Positions 27,916 to 38,600 of a DNA stretch of 64,000 nt are shown here, piece after piece. How positions within the stretch are numbered: position 1 is the first letter of the stretch; the number at the start of each line of letters is the position of its first letter. The position numbers and the translations under genes are program-made. The DNA lies in contig OZ025652.1 in the NCBI GenBank assembly GCA_964019335.1, positions 620,001 to 684,000 on the forward strand, read 5' to 3'. This DNA is from Diplonema japonicum. Lineage: Eukaryota > Euglenozoa > Diplonemea > Diplonemida > Diplonemidae. Under the pieces are notes generated by a model. That model did no database searches and was not told the DNA's origin. It saw nothing but the letters and a program-made list of their open reading frames with translations.

Positions 27916-30840
27916 TTATTCAAGTGCTTCTACAGGTGCATCGTTGCCAGCTGTAATCCTCTCTTGCGTTGATCTTAAAGTTTTCGCCCTCTTGATCTCC
28001 TCACGTTCTGCTGCAATTTTAACCTCCTCTTGCTTCGATAAGTGTGCCTGTGATTTTTGTTTTTGTTTAGATTATCTCTCTCTTTCCCTCTTCTTTTAAA
28101 AATCTTTTAACACCGTACCTTGTACTCGACCATCTTTGACTTCCTGGAGAGGACCTCTTCGTTGTTCTCGTCGACAGGGTGCTGGAACTCGTGCCCCGCA
28201 GCGTCGAGGGCCTCTTCGGACTCCTTGAAGTCGTCCATCGCCTTTGCCTGCTTCTCCTTCAGGAGGCCCAGCTCCTCCTCCACAGAGTGCCGCAGGTTGT
28301 ACAGTTCCTTCTTCTGGTCGGAGTGCTTCTTCGCGTTCGGGTCGAAGGTCTCGATGCAGAACTCCAGCTGGATGTGCGTGCTCCTGATGGTCCTGTCGAT
28401 CTCCTCCAACCTCTTCTCCTTCTTGTAGATGAGGGACCCGAGCGTGAGGTACAGCATCCTGAAGTACTCCAGGTGCTCCTTGTGCACCCTGATCCTCAGG
28501 TCCGACAGCTCCTGGTTCGTCTTGTCGTACCTCGCCTTCACCGCGCTGCACCCCTCAGCCACAAGCTCCTCGATCAACCCCGTGCACCTGATCGCGAGGT
28601 CGCAGTTGTACACAGTCAGCTCCAACAGCTTCTTGTGCTGAGAAGCCACCTCCAAGAACTGTGCGTACTCCACCCTCCTCTTCTCCTCCCTGTCGTTCTC
28701 TTCGATCCTCCTCTTCACCTCCTCGAACCTCTCTGTTCCCTGCTTCTGCAGCTGTCTCTCGAGGTCCTGGATCTTCCTCCAGCACTCCTCCTGCTTCTCG
28801 AGGTTCTCCTTCACGAATCTTTCGCTTTTGTCCTGTTTTTTTTTTTGTTTTTGTTTTTTGCTTTCCTCTTTTTTTCACACCTTCATCGCCGCAAATCTCT
28901 TCATCGACTCTGCGTCCTCCAAGTCTGCCTTCTGGATCGCATCGTGGATGTGCTTCAGGTCAGTCTCGCACCTCTGCTTCAACCTGCGCTTCGCGTCCTT
29001 CATCTGCGAGGTCTCCTGATTAGCCTTCTTCTGCACTTCATAGATCTGTGTTGTTGGGTTGGGGTGTTGTCTTTTGTGTTGGAGTCACGAGTCCGATGTT
29101 AAAAAGTGCTTCAATCACAAGCGTGGATGCCTTTCGGGAACATTGTTAGATACCGAAGAAAAGAAATTCACATGATAGGAAAGAAGTGGTTAGCAACGGC
29201 CCACCGCAAGACAAAAAACCCCATTTCCCATGGCCTGATCAGGTGTGGACGAGTTGTTTACCACTTGCCCGAAGGCATCGTATAGGTATAGGGGCGATGT
29301 CCAGATAGTAGCTGTGGTTTGTCATCATTTCAGCGCCTTTTGTTTTCTCTCTCTCATTCTTCTTCTCGCTTTTCTCTTTTTTCTACATCTCCCAAACAGT
29401 AATGAGAACACGATGGCTACGAGGAAGCAAGCCCGCCCTTCTGCTGCTGGTCACTCAAAGAAAGTACTTCCCTCTCTTCCATTTCCCCGCCCCTTCCCCT
29501 CTTCACTTCCCAAAAAGGCTCAGAAAAGGTACTCACATCTCATTCGGTGGGAGGAGGACAGCAGAAGCATCACCCTCAGCCTCCTCCCTCGTCAGAAATG
29601 AGGAATGCCATTGGAGTTTGTTGTTGGTCATCACAGCCTCCCTCCGGAAAAAAAGCGAAACAGAGGACTACACACACACACACACAACAGTAAATCATGA
29701 CTCAGAAGTACGTTCACTTGCTGCCAGCACAATGGCCAACAGCATCAACAAACAAACCAGCAATTGAGTGAAGTGGTAATTATCTCCACTGTTGTCCACC
29801 TGGTCACACACACATTTGTAAAACAGGCTCAAAAAATTCATTCTTCAGACAAAATAGAAACTGTCAAATCCAGGGGTAGAAGCACAACAGACACTTGTGC
29901 CTGTTCATTTGGGGAAAGAAGAATGGGTGATTGGTCTCATCATGTAAAAAAGAAAAAGAGAAAAAAAAGAGACTCAAAAAAAATAGGAATGCACATAATA
30001 CCCTTCCCTTTCCCCCCTTTTTTTTGTTTTCCACAACCCACACACACCTTCTTGAAGGGAGCGTTCTCGTCCTCTGTCTTTTGGATCAAACGGAACTTGT
30101 CCTTGATGAGCTCGATGAGTCTCTCCTGAAGCTGGATCTTCGTCCAGAACTGCTCCTCCGCAACCTGCATCTCACCGTCGCTCATCGCCACGTTCTGGAT
30201 CTCGTTCACCCTGTCCAGCTGCGACACTTGCGTTGCCACCTTGTGTGGGTGTGTTTCATTATTTTTTTTCTTCTTTTTTTACCTGCTCGTTCGTAGAGGT
30301 AAGGGCTGCCTGGATCTGCGTGACGTTCATGATGTCTTCCATCTGCTTCAGGGTGGTGGCGGGGACCTGTGCGAGCTGGGTTGCATCGAGCTGCGACCTC
30401 CTGAGCTCCTCCTCCACCTTCTCCACTTTGGTGATGGCGTTGTCGATGACCCCAGTGAAGGACACGATCCTCGTCTTGTTCCTGTTGTTTTTCAACTCCG
30501 CCAGCTGCTTCCTCAACCCGATCACGTCCATGAACTGCGGCTTGTCCTCAGGCTTGTACAGCTCCCGCTGCGACATCTCCAGCCCGCACACCCTCATCAG
30601 CTTCGCCAGGTCGTACGCCTCAGTAAGGTTCCACTTCGTCCCCACCTCCACAGCAGTCAGCAGCTCGTGCGCCTTCTCGTGCGCCCCAGACAGCTTCTGC
30701 CTCTGGTTCTCGCTCCAGTCCGATACGTGCAGCTCCTGGATGAACTCCTCGTTCTCCAGGCATGCTGTCTTCAGCTTCAGGTTGTGGATCTTCTGCTTCC
30801 TCGCTGCCTCCAGCGTCACTTCTCCAGACGGGTCGGCCAT
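27916..30840 (-). CDS. PFR2: paraflagellar rod protein 2-like, copy A
   Basis: Five exons: 30283-30840, 30048-30239, 28881-29045, 28119-28832, 27916-28047; 586 residues (trypanosome PFR2 about 600). Introns of 43, 1002, 48 and 71 nt are GT-AG and phase 0. Start is MADPSGEVTLEAARKQK, shared by all three copies. The protein is helical and coiled-coil throughout, with the PFR2 blocks NLKLKTACLENEEF, GLEMSQRELYKPEDKPQF and ENDREEKRRVEY. It builds the paraflagellar rod lattice beside the axoneme. The last exon differs from copies B and C (ends TAGNDAPVEALE). Intron 2 carries guide-RNA-like modules. Kinetoplastid homologues are intronless. Confidence 0.93.
29239..29329 (-). ncRNA. box C/D-type RNA, module A (intron 2 of PFR2-A)
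   Basis: Box C at 29328-29322, box D at 29242-29239; flanks CUGA/UCAG pair. Lies about 190 nt upstream of exon 3. Confidence 0.6.
29385..29452 (-). ncRNA. H/ACA-like RNA, module B (intron 2 of PFR2-A)
   Basis: 68-nt block ending AGAUGU, identical in its core to the intergenic copies. Confidence 0.5.
29516..29639 (-). ncRNA. box C/D-type RNA, module C1 (intron 2 of PFR2-A)
   Basis: AGGC/GCCU terminal stem, boxes C, D', C' and D as in the copy at 23594. Confidence 0.5.
29685..29794 (-). ncRNA. structured RNA, module C2 (intron 2 of PFR2-A)
   Basis: Same 7-bp closing stem CAACAGU/ACUGUUG. One base change in the 5' loop relative to other copies. Confidence 0.45.
29845..29944 (-). ncRNA. box C/D-type RNA, module E (intron 2 of PFR2-A)
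   Basis: Box C AUGAUGA (29943-29937), box D CUGA (29848-29845), about 100 nt. It is the first module met after exon 2. Copies at 33154, 34074, 41419 and 42339. Confidence 0.55.
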
Positions 30841-31600
30841 CTTTGTCGAGCTGTCTGTCTGTCTGTGGATGTCTTTCCGAAGGAAATAAATGTATTGGAA
30901 TATATAGGTGTTTAAGGAGGTAACAAAAAAAAGGGGGCAAAAAACACATCTGGCTGGATAAGGGTTCTGAAGTCCATGTCCTCCTATCTCTCCCTTACCA
31001 TCATCTATATTTTTTTCCATTCTCCGCCCCATCTCTATTCCTCAAATCAATTATCTATTCACAGAGAGAGAAAAATAAAAAAAGGGGGGAAACCTAGATA
31101 ATTAAAGGTTCGTGTTGACCAATGAAATCGCCAGGCATAGCACAACTCTCCTGAGGTAATAAGTTTTGCCTAGTTAACACTCTAATGCAATAGCCTGAAA
31201 AGGCGAACATTGTGTTAATTTAAAAAGAGGGAAAAAAAGGAGAGGGGGGGAGAGCAGACATAACGCTTGCGCGCTCAATCGTCATACAGGCCTACCTGTC
31301 TGGTTCGAGACAATAAGAGTAAAACAAAAATTAACTATGATGGGGGGGGGGGGGGGGCAGGGAACTGTTACTTGATTTTTTCTCCCTCCTTTCCCCCCTT
31401 TTTTTTTGTACAGGAGGAAAAAAGGAAAAGGGGGGTGATACGAGGGGGATTTTTGTTCACAGATATCTTTATTAACAATAATGAGAATTCTTTTTTTTTA
31501 AATTGGTTAACATAAACATTTGTAGATCACCTATAAAGGTGCTTCCGTACTGCACGAGTGAGCTGGTAAGGTGAAGTGTTCATAACGAATGACATCCGTC
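30841..31600. other. intergenic spacer between PFR2-A and PFR2-B
   Basis: Holds the CTGT-repeat leader of copy A next to its ATG (CACAG then ACAGACAGCTCGACAAAG on the transcribed strand). Then AT-rich sequence with a G run, and about 200 bp of ordinary composition (31100-31330) in which I recognise nothing. Confidence 0.5.
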
Positions 31601-34600
31601 TCACTCCAAGGGTTTCACAAGGGTGCCCTTCGGCTGGGAGGCGATGGCCTCGTGCTGAGTAGTCTTCAGAGCTTTCGCCCTCTTGATCTCCTCACGTTCT
31701 GCTGCGATCTTAACCTCTTCTTGCTTCGACAAGTGTGCCTGTTTTTTTGTTTTTGTTTTTGTTTTTGAATCCATTTTAATGTAACACTGTACCTTGTACT
31801 CGACCATCTTTGACCTCCTGGAGAGGACCTCTTCGTTGTTCTCGTCGACAGGGTGCTGGAACTCGTGCCCCGCAGCGTCGAGGGCCTCTTCGGACTCCTT
31901 GAAGTCGTCCATCGCCTTTGCCTGCTTCTCCTTCAGGAGGCCCAGCTCCTCCTCCACAGAGTGCCGCAGGTTGTACAGTTCCTTCTTCTGGTCGGAGTGC
32001 TTCTTCGCGTTCGGGTCGAAGGTCTCGATGCAGAACTCCAGCTGGATGTGCGTGCTCCTGATGGTCCTGTCGATCTCCTCCAACCTCTTCTCCTTCTTGT
32101 AGATGAGGGACCCGAGCGTGAGGTACAGCATCCTGAAGTACTCCAGGTGCTCCTTGTGCACCCTGATCCTCAGGTCCGACAGCTCCTGGTTCGTCTTGTC
32201 GTACCTCGCCTTCACCGCGCTGCACCCCTCAGCCACAAGCTCCTCGATCAACCCCGTGCACCTGATCGCGAGGTCGCAGTTGTACACAGTCAGCTCCAAC
32301 AGCTTCTTGTGCTGAGAAGCCACCTCCAAGAACTGTGCGTACTCCACCCTCCTCTTCTCCTCCCTGTCGTTCTCTTCGATCCTCCTCTTCACCTCCTCGA
32401 ACCTCTCTGTTCCCTGCTTCTGCAGCTGTCTCTCGAGGTCCTGGATCTTCCTCCAGCACTCCTCCTGCTTCTCGAGGTTCTCCTTCACGAATCTTTCGCT
32501 TTTGTCCTGTTTTTTTTTTGATTTTCTTTGTTTACTTTCCCTTCTTTTTTCACACCTTCATCGCCGCAAACCTCTTCATCGACTCTGCGTCCTCCAAGTC
32601 TGCCTTCTGGATCGCATCGTGGATGTGCTTCAGGTCAGTCTCGCACCTCTGCTTCAACCTGCGCTTCGCGTCCTTCATCTGCGAGGTCTCCTGATTAGCC
32701 TTCTTCTGCACTTCATAGATCTGTGTTGTTGGGTTGGGGTGTTGTCTTTTGTGTTGGAGTCACGAGTTTTCTTTTTTTTTTTTTTTTTCCGGTATTAAAA
32801 AGTGTTTTGATCATGTTGCAAGCATTTTTCTTTCGGGTTTTAGTAAAAATTGTTTGGTTCAAAAAATGAAATCCCCATTTCCCTTTGGCCTGATCAGGTG
32901 TGGACGAGTTGTTTACCACTTGCCCGAAGGCATCGTATAGGTATAGGGGCGATGTCCAGATAGTAGCTGTGGTTTGTCATCATTCTCAGCTTATCGCTTA
33001 ATGCTCTCAAACCCTTCCCCCATCTTTCTCTCCACATCTCCCAAACAGTAATGAGAACACGACAGCTATGAGGAAGCAAGCGTGCCCTTCTGCTGCTGGT
33101 CGCTGACGAAAGGAATCATCAGACAATAAAGAGAAAAAAGAGGAATGTGTTCTTCAGACAAAATAGAAACTGTCAAATCCAGGGGTAGAAGCACAACAGA
33201 CACTTGTGCCTGTTCATTTAGGGAAAGAAGAATGGGTGATTGGTCTCATCATGCGTGTGGACTGTTCTTGTTTGAAACACAAAAACTTAAAAGATTTTAA
33301 AAAAAAACAAATTTCTCTTGGGTGAGACAGGTACAGCCGAGCTTACCAGTTTGTCGCGAAGAACATCAGCTGCGTTTAATTCACCCCTGTGCCTTGTGTT
33401 GGTAAGGATCCCTTTATTGTCCGCTTCTTCTTTTTTTCTTGCCTTTTGTTGTCTTCTCTCTTCTATGGTCAGGTGTGGACGAGTTGTTTACCACTTGCCC
33501 GAAGGCATCGTATAGGTATAGGGGCGATGTCCAGATAGTAGCTGTGGTTTGTCATCATTCTCAGAGAACACAGGTTGCGTTACCTTTCTCTTCTCTCTCC
33601 TCCACATCTCCCAAACAGTAATGAGAACACGATGGCTACGAGGAAGCAAGCCCGCCCTTCTGCTGCTGGTCACTCAAAGAAAAGGACTTTCCTCTCTTCT
33701 ATTTCCCCCATCCCACCACCCCTTTCCCTCCTCATTTCCCAAAAAGGCTCAGAAAAGGTACTCACATCTCATTCGGTGGGAGGAGGACAGCAGAAGCATC
33801 ACCCTCAGCCTCCTCCCTCGTCAGAAATGAGGAATGCCATTGGAGTTTGTTGTTGGTCATCACAGCCTCCCTCCGGAAAAAAAGCGAAACAGAGGACTAC
33901 ACACACACACACACAACAGTAAATCATGACTCAGAAGTACGTTCACTTGCTGCCAGCACAATGGCCAACAGCATCAACAAACAAACCAGCAATTGAGTGA
34001 AGTGGTAATCATCTCCACTGTTGTCCACCTGGTCACACACACATTTGTAAAACAGGCTCAAAAAATTCATTCTTCAGACAAAATAGAAACTGTCAAATCC
34101 AGGGGTAGAAGCACAACAGACACTTGTGCCTGTTCATTTGGGGAAAGAAGAATGGGTGATTGGTCTCATCATGTAAAAAAGAAAAAGAGAAAAAAAAGAG
34201 ACTCAAAAAAAATAGGAATGCACATAATACCCTTCCCTTTCCCCCCTTTTTTTTGTTTTCCACAACCCACACACACCTTCTTGAAGGGAGCGTTCTCGTC
34301 CTCTGTCTTTTGGATCAAACGGAACTTGTCCTTGATGAGCTCGATGAGTCTCTCCTGAAGCTGGATCTTCGTCCAGAACTGCTCCTCCGCAACCTGCATC
34401 TCACCGTCGCTCATCGCCACGTTCTGGATCTCGTTCACCCTGTCCAGCTGCGACACTTGCGTTGCCACCTTGTGTGGGTGTGTTTCATTATTTTTTTTCT
34501 TCTTTTTTTACCTGCTCGTTCGTAGAGGTAAGGGCTGCCTGGATCTGCGTGACGTTCATGATGTCTTCCATCTGCTTCAGGGTGGTGGCGGGGACCTGTG

Positions 34601-35069
34601 CGAGCTGGGTTGCATCGAGCTGCGACCTCCTGAGCTCCTCCTCCACCTTCTCCACTTTGGTGATGGCGTTGTCGATGACCCCAGTGAAGGACACGATCCT
34701 CGTCTTGTTCCTGTTGTTTTTCAACTCCGCCAGCTGCTTCCTCAACCCGATCACGTCCATGAACTGCGGCTTGTCCTCAGGCTTGTACAGCTCCCGCTGC
34801 GACATCTCCAGCCCGCACACCCTCATCAGCTTCGCCAGGTCGTACGCCTCAGTAAGGTTCCACTTCGTCCCCACCTCCACAGCAGTCAGCAGCTCGTGCG
34901 CCTTCTCGTGCGCCCCAGACAGCTTCTGCCTCTGGTTCTCGCTCCAGTCCGATACGTGCAGCTCCTGGATGAACTCCTCGTTCTCCAGGCATGCTGTCTT
35001 CAGCTTCAGGTTGTGGATCTTCTGCTTCCTCGCTGCCTCCAGCGTCACTTCTCCAGACGGGTCGGCCAT
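31601..35069 (-). CDS. PFR2: paraflagellar rod protein 2-like, copy B
   Basis: Exons 34512-35069, 34277-34468, 32556-32720, 31793-32506 and 31601-31738; 588 residues. Introns are 43, 1556, 49 and 54 nt. Intron 4 (31739-31792) is a multiple of three without stops, so an unspliced reading adds 18 spurious residues (VQCYIKMDSKTKTK...); alignment to copy A, whose intron 4 is longer and has stops, shows it is an intron. C-terminus is KGTLVKPLE. Same rod-forming role as copy A. Intron 2 is 554 nt longer than in copy A and carries nine guide-RNA-like modules. The coding region and introns match copy C. Confidence 0.93.
32894..32984 (-). ncRNA. box C/D-type RNA, module A (intron 2 of PFR2-B, second)
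   Basis: Box C at 32983-32977, box D at 32897-32894; flanks CUGA/UCAG pair. Confidence 0.6.
33034..33101 (-). ncRNA. H/ACA-like RNA, module B, diverged copy
   Basis: Keeps the AGAUGU end but has substitutions in the apical part (GCUGUCG for GCCAUCG; CACGC for CGGGC). A possible decayed or retargeted copy. Confidence 0.4.
33154..33253 (-). ncRNA. box C/D-type RNA, module E (intron 2 of PFR2-B, second)
   Basis: Box C at 33252-33246, box D at 33157-33154. One internal base differs from the copy at 34074. Confidence 0.55.
33313..33387 (-). ncRNA. H/ACA-like RNA, module D (intron 2 of PFR2-B)
   Basis: GGGUGA/UCACCC stem followed by AAGA. One loop base differs from the copy at 23174. Confidence 0.5.
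33469..33559 (-). ncRNA. box C/D-type RNA, module A (intron 2 of PFR2-B, first)
   Basis: Box C at 33558-33552, box D at 33472-33469. Flanks do not pair well here. Confidence 0.55.
33604..33671 (-). ncRNA. H/ACA-like RNA, module B (intron 2 of PFR2-B, first)
   Basis: 68-nt block ending AGAUGU, same core as 23453. Confidence 0.5.
33745..33868 (-). ncRNA. box C/D-type RNA, module C1 (intron 2 of PFR2-B)
   Basis: AGGC/GCCU stem with boxes C, D', C' and D. Confidence 0.5.
33914..34023 (-). ncRNA. structured RNA, module C2 (intron 2 of PFR2-B)
   Basis: CAACAGU/ACUGUUG closing stem and inner hairpin as at 23778. Confidence 0.45.
34074..34173 (-). ncRNA. box C/D-type RNA, module E (intron 2 of PFR2-B, first)
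   Basis: Box C at 34172-34166, box D at 34077-34074; first module after exon 2, as in copy A. Confidence 0.55.
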
Positions 35070-35620
35070 CTTTGTCGAGCTGTCTGTCTGTCTGTCTGTC
35101 TGTCTGGATGTCTTGCCGAAGGAAGTAAAAGGATAAGAGCTAAGAAAACTGATAACACTAAATTGTTTCCACACACGCTGCGTGCAGTCTATGGCCACCA
35201 ACCGTGCTACTCAGTGACAGAGGCACAGGCGGGTACGAGCAGCACAAAGCAGGCTGAGCATGAGGGAGGTCAGGAAGTCCAAAAAGAGAAAAGGCGGTGT
35301 GGCGCACACCTCACTCGACCAAGGGGACGTGCTAGTTGTCCGCAGGCAGCAGCCACTATTTTCCCCCCCATTCATTTTCTACATTCACATTTCTCCATTT
35401 ATTTGCAGTCGCTTAGGGAAAAAAAGGGGGTGAGGGGGGCAATAGAAGATCACGTTCGCTGAGCAGAGAAAGCAACAAAACGACAGGATTATTCAAGAGG
35501 AAACCCTAACACTCAGGTTTTATGCTCTCGTCTCAGACTAGAGAAGAAGAAAATAAGAAAAGACGATTGTAAAATAAAATAAAAGGGGGGGGGTGAAAGA
35601 AATCAACCTTCTTCTTTTCT
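35070..35620. other. intergenic spacer upstream of PFR2-B
   Basis: The CTGT-repeat leader of PFR2-B, then about 250 bp of ordinary base composition (35160-35400) without a recognisable gene, RNA box or splice pattern, then AT-rich 3' flank of leucyl-tRNA synthetase. Confidence 0.5.
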
Positions 35621-38600
35621 TCAGTTGAAGGCAATGGAGGGCTTACCGGGAACAGCGTTCTCCTGATTTTTTTTTCCAAGGATGTTTTTCTCAACATACT
35701 GCAGTGGTAGGCTCTGGTAGGTTTTCGTCAGTTGTTTCAAAAAAGTTAAGCTTCTCGATTTTGCTAGACCCCACCTTGATCTTCGACAGGAGGTACGTGC
35801 TGTGTTCCTTAAGGATGGGCATCTGTTTTGTTATTTTTTTTTCTTCCCATTTTTTTTTTGTTTCAATCCTCGTATACCTCTACGAAGGGAAGTTCCAAGT
35901 TGAACGCTGAAGGGCCGTTCGCCTCGAACTGCGACTTCACCATCCCTGCGAACTGTCCCACCTGCTTCCCCTTCGCAACAAGAATATCGTCAGCGGGGAG
36001 AGATTTCTTATCAAACATCTTCATAAACCCGTTGGGGAACTTGTCGTCCTTGAGGGAGTCCTTCATCATGCCGATCACCTTAAGCTTCCATGCGGGGTAC
36101 CTGTGTTGTGTTGTTTGTCATCATCATCATACCCTTTAGCAACGTAGACGTTAGCAGCAGTAGGTTGCTTCTTCGCTGCCTTGGTGTGCTTCTCGATAAG
36201 CTCGGATTTAACCTTCTCAAGGTACGCACCCTTGTCGCTGATCTGTGAAACAAAGAGAAGTTCGATATTACCATTTTCTTTAATCTGAATATTGGGATAC
36301 CTCTTGGTTGAAAGTCGCGGACGGGAAGCGAGAGTCAAGGACAGAGCCTTCCTTGCCCATGAGCTGCCAGACTCCTTCGCAGGTGTGGGGTGCAATGATG
36401 GACATCATGATGCAGGTCCATTCTATCCATCTGTTGATGAGATCCTTGTGGGGCTTCTCACCGCTTGCGTTGAGCACGTCGTAGTAGTGGGAACGTGCGC
36501 TGCTGAAATCGAACCAGCAGCACCTCAAGGCCTCCTTGTACCTCATCCTCTCGAAGTGCTCCTTGGCCTCCTCCATGAGCCTCGCCATCTCGTTGTCGAA
36601 CCACGTGTCGATGAACAACCCCGCGTCGCTGGTCCTGAGCTCTTCCTTCTTCGTCTTCTCAACGTATTCGTAGAAGCTGTGGAGCTTCAGGATCGAGTTG
36701 TTGGCAGTGGGTATCTCAAAGTTCGCGTCCTCCATCGTGTCGCCTGCAGACGCGCACGCAATACGCGTTGCATCGGCCGAGAACTGCTCGATCCCTCCCT
36801 TCAACGAGATGAAGTTCCCAACCGACTTCGACATCTTCTCACCGTCGACCAGCACCCACCCGTTGGTGTATATGGAACGGGGCCACATCTCGGGCTGCTT
36901 GTCCCAGATGGCGGCGTGGTTGTACAGGCACATGGTAAGATGGTTCTGAATCAGATCCTTCCCCGAGACACGGAGATCCAAGGGGTAGAAGTAGTTGAAT
37001 TCTGCCCTGATGGGGGCGAGCTTCTCCTCAGACACCTTGCAGTCCGCAGAGTAGGCGCTCTTCAGGAAGATGTAGTCAAAGACATCGTCGCTGAGCTCTT
37101 CGGCTTTGATACCGCTGGGAGAGGGCTTCTTCCCTTCAAGGTTGTTGTCCCCGTGGAAGTACTTGGCAAGCGTGTAGTACGCCATGTAGATGGTGGAGTC
37201 GGAGAGGGACTCAATCACGAACTGCGTGTCCCATGGGATCTGCGTGCCGAGACCAAACGACCTGGAGCATGCCCACTCGTTCAACCAGTTCAGCACATCC
37301 ACAAAGGCCTTCTTGCACGCAGGGGTGTACGTGTCGAGAGTGTTCTCCACGTGCTTCATCACCTGCTGCTTCCACTCGTCATCTCCGTACTTCAGGTACC
37401 ACTGGTCGATCAGGGCGATCACGCACACGTCACCCGAACGGGACCTGATGAGCTTCTCGGGCTCGTGGTATGTGAATGCCTCCTTCGCGTCGACCATGGA
37501 TTTTTTGCATGCCAACTTGGCGTCCGCCACCTTCATCCCCTTGAACTCACCCGCAGACATGATACCCTTGTAGAACCCGTCGTTGTAAGCAATGTCGTGC
37601 GCGATCTGAAGCTTATCCGCGTCCTTCGGCGACTGCACGTCGAGCTTCTTGCACAAGTACTCGGCGCACATGGTTCTCTTCTCGCCGTCAATCTCGACGT
37701 CGATGAGGGGGATCAGTTCGAAGTCGGTCCATTCGGGTTTCACCTTGTAGAAGTCAGCCTTCTTCTTGACGTCCATGAAGGCAGCGTAATCGTCGGGAGA
37801 ATCGGCGGGCACACTGGTCACGATACCAGTCCCCTTGTCCATCTTGATGGACAACAGGGGGAGGAGGTGGATTCTGTCGTACTGGCACCTCGGGGCCTTC
37901 AGGGAAGCACCCATAAGCTGCTCACCAGTCATCTCAGCAACCTTGGTTGTCTGACCCCATGTGGGGAAGAGGTCCTGGAAGGACATGTTCCTCGCGGCTC
38001 TGTCAGAGCACACAACAACCTCGTCACCCCTGTCGAAGGCGCCGTAAGTACCTGTGGGGAGGATCCAGCAATTGGTCTGTCCGATCATGGTCTCGGGACG
38101 GAGGGTACCGCACAGCAAGTAGATGGGCTTGTCGATGCCTGCAAGGCACTCAGGCTTGGGGTCCATCACCTGCACTTTGATGGCAGTGTACTCAGTTGGG
38201 CCGCCGCCTTCACCCTCAGACCTGTCGTGGTCCATGCAAGCCTGCTTGTCAGTCTCAGAGTACACAGTGGGCCTCTTACCGAAGGCAAGGCGGTTGCCTG
38301 CCCTCAACTTGTTGAACTGCCACCTGATGAAAGCGTCGTAGAAGGGGTTCTCGTCAGTCGTGATGAACGACCTACGGAAGTCGATGTGCACACCAAGTCT
38401 CTTGAGGTCTTCCTTGCCCTGGGGGGGGAAGTAGTCGAGCCACTTTTTGGGGTTTTCGAAGGTGCTGATCTCCTCCTCGGGAACGTCCATACCCCTCATA
38501 ATGTCCCATTGGTGAAGGGCGTCGCCGGACTTAGCGGCGATTTTAGCGGGCTTCTTCGCTTTGCCTTTGGCCTTCTTGGGGTCTTCCTTGACGACGGTCC

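Larger units (their letters stand above)
31601..35090 (-). repeat. 3.5-kb duplicated block (partner 39866-43355)
   Basis: Offset 8265. Exons and all introns match, including the 1.56-kb intron 2 with its modules. I saw one difference, at the last codon (31604 c against 39869 t). The block begins at the stop codon and ends in the CTGT repeat of the 5' leader. Leucyl-tRNA synthetase lies between the two copies. Confidence 0.9.

Noticed and set aside
30259-30282. PFR2 N-terminal exon read as a short protein ending VKKEEKK
   Set aside because: GTAAAAAAAG is a splice donor; the next exon continues the PFR2 sequence in phase.
30841-31032. Upstream extension of PFR2-A
   Set aside because: Not shared by copies B and C, whose upstream frames differ; all share the MADPSG start.
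36280-36300. Truncated leucyl-tRNA synthetase ending QYSD
   Set aside because: The last codons are intron 1; four more exons complete the conserved C-terminus.
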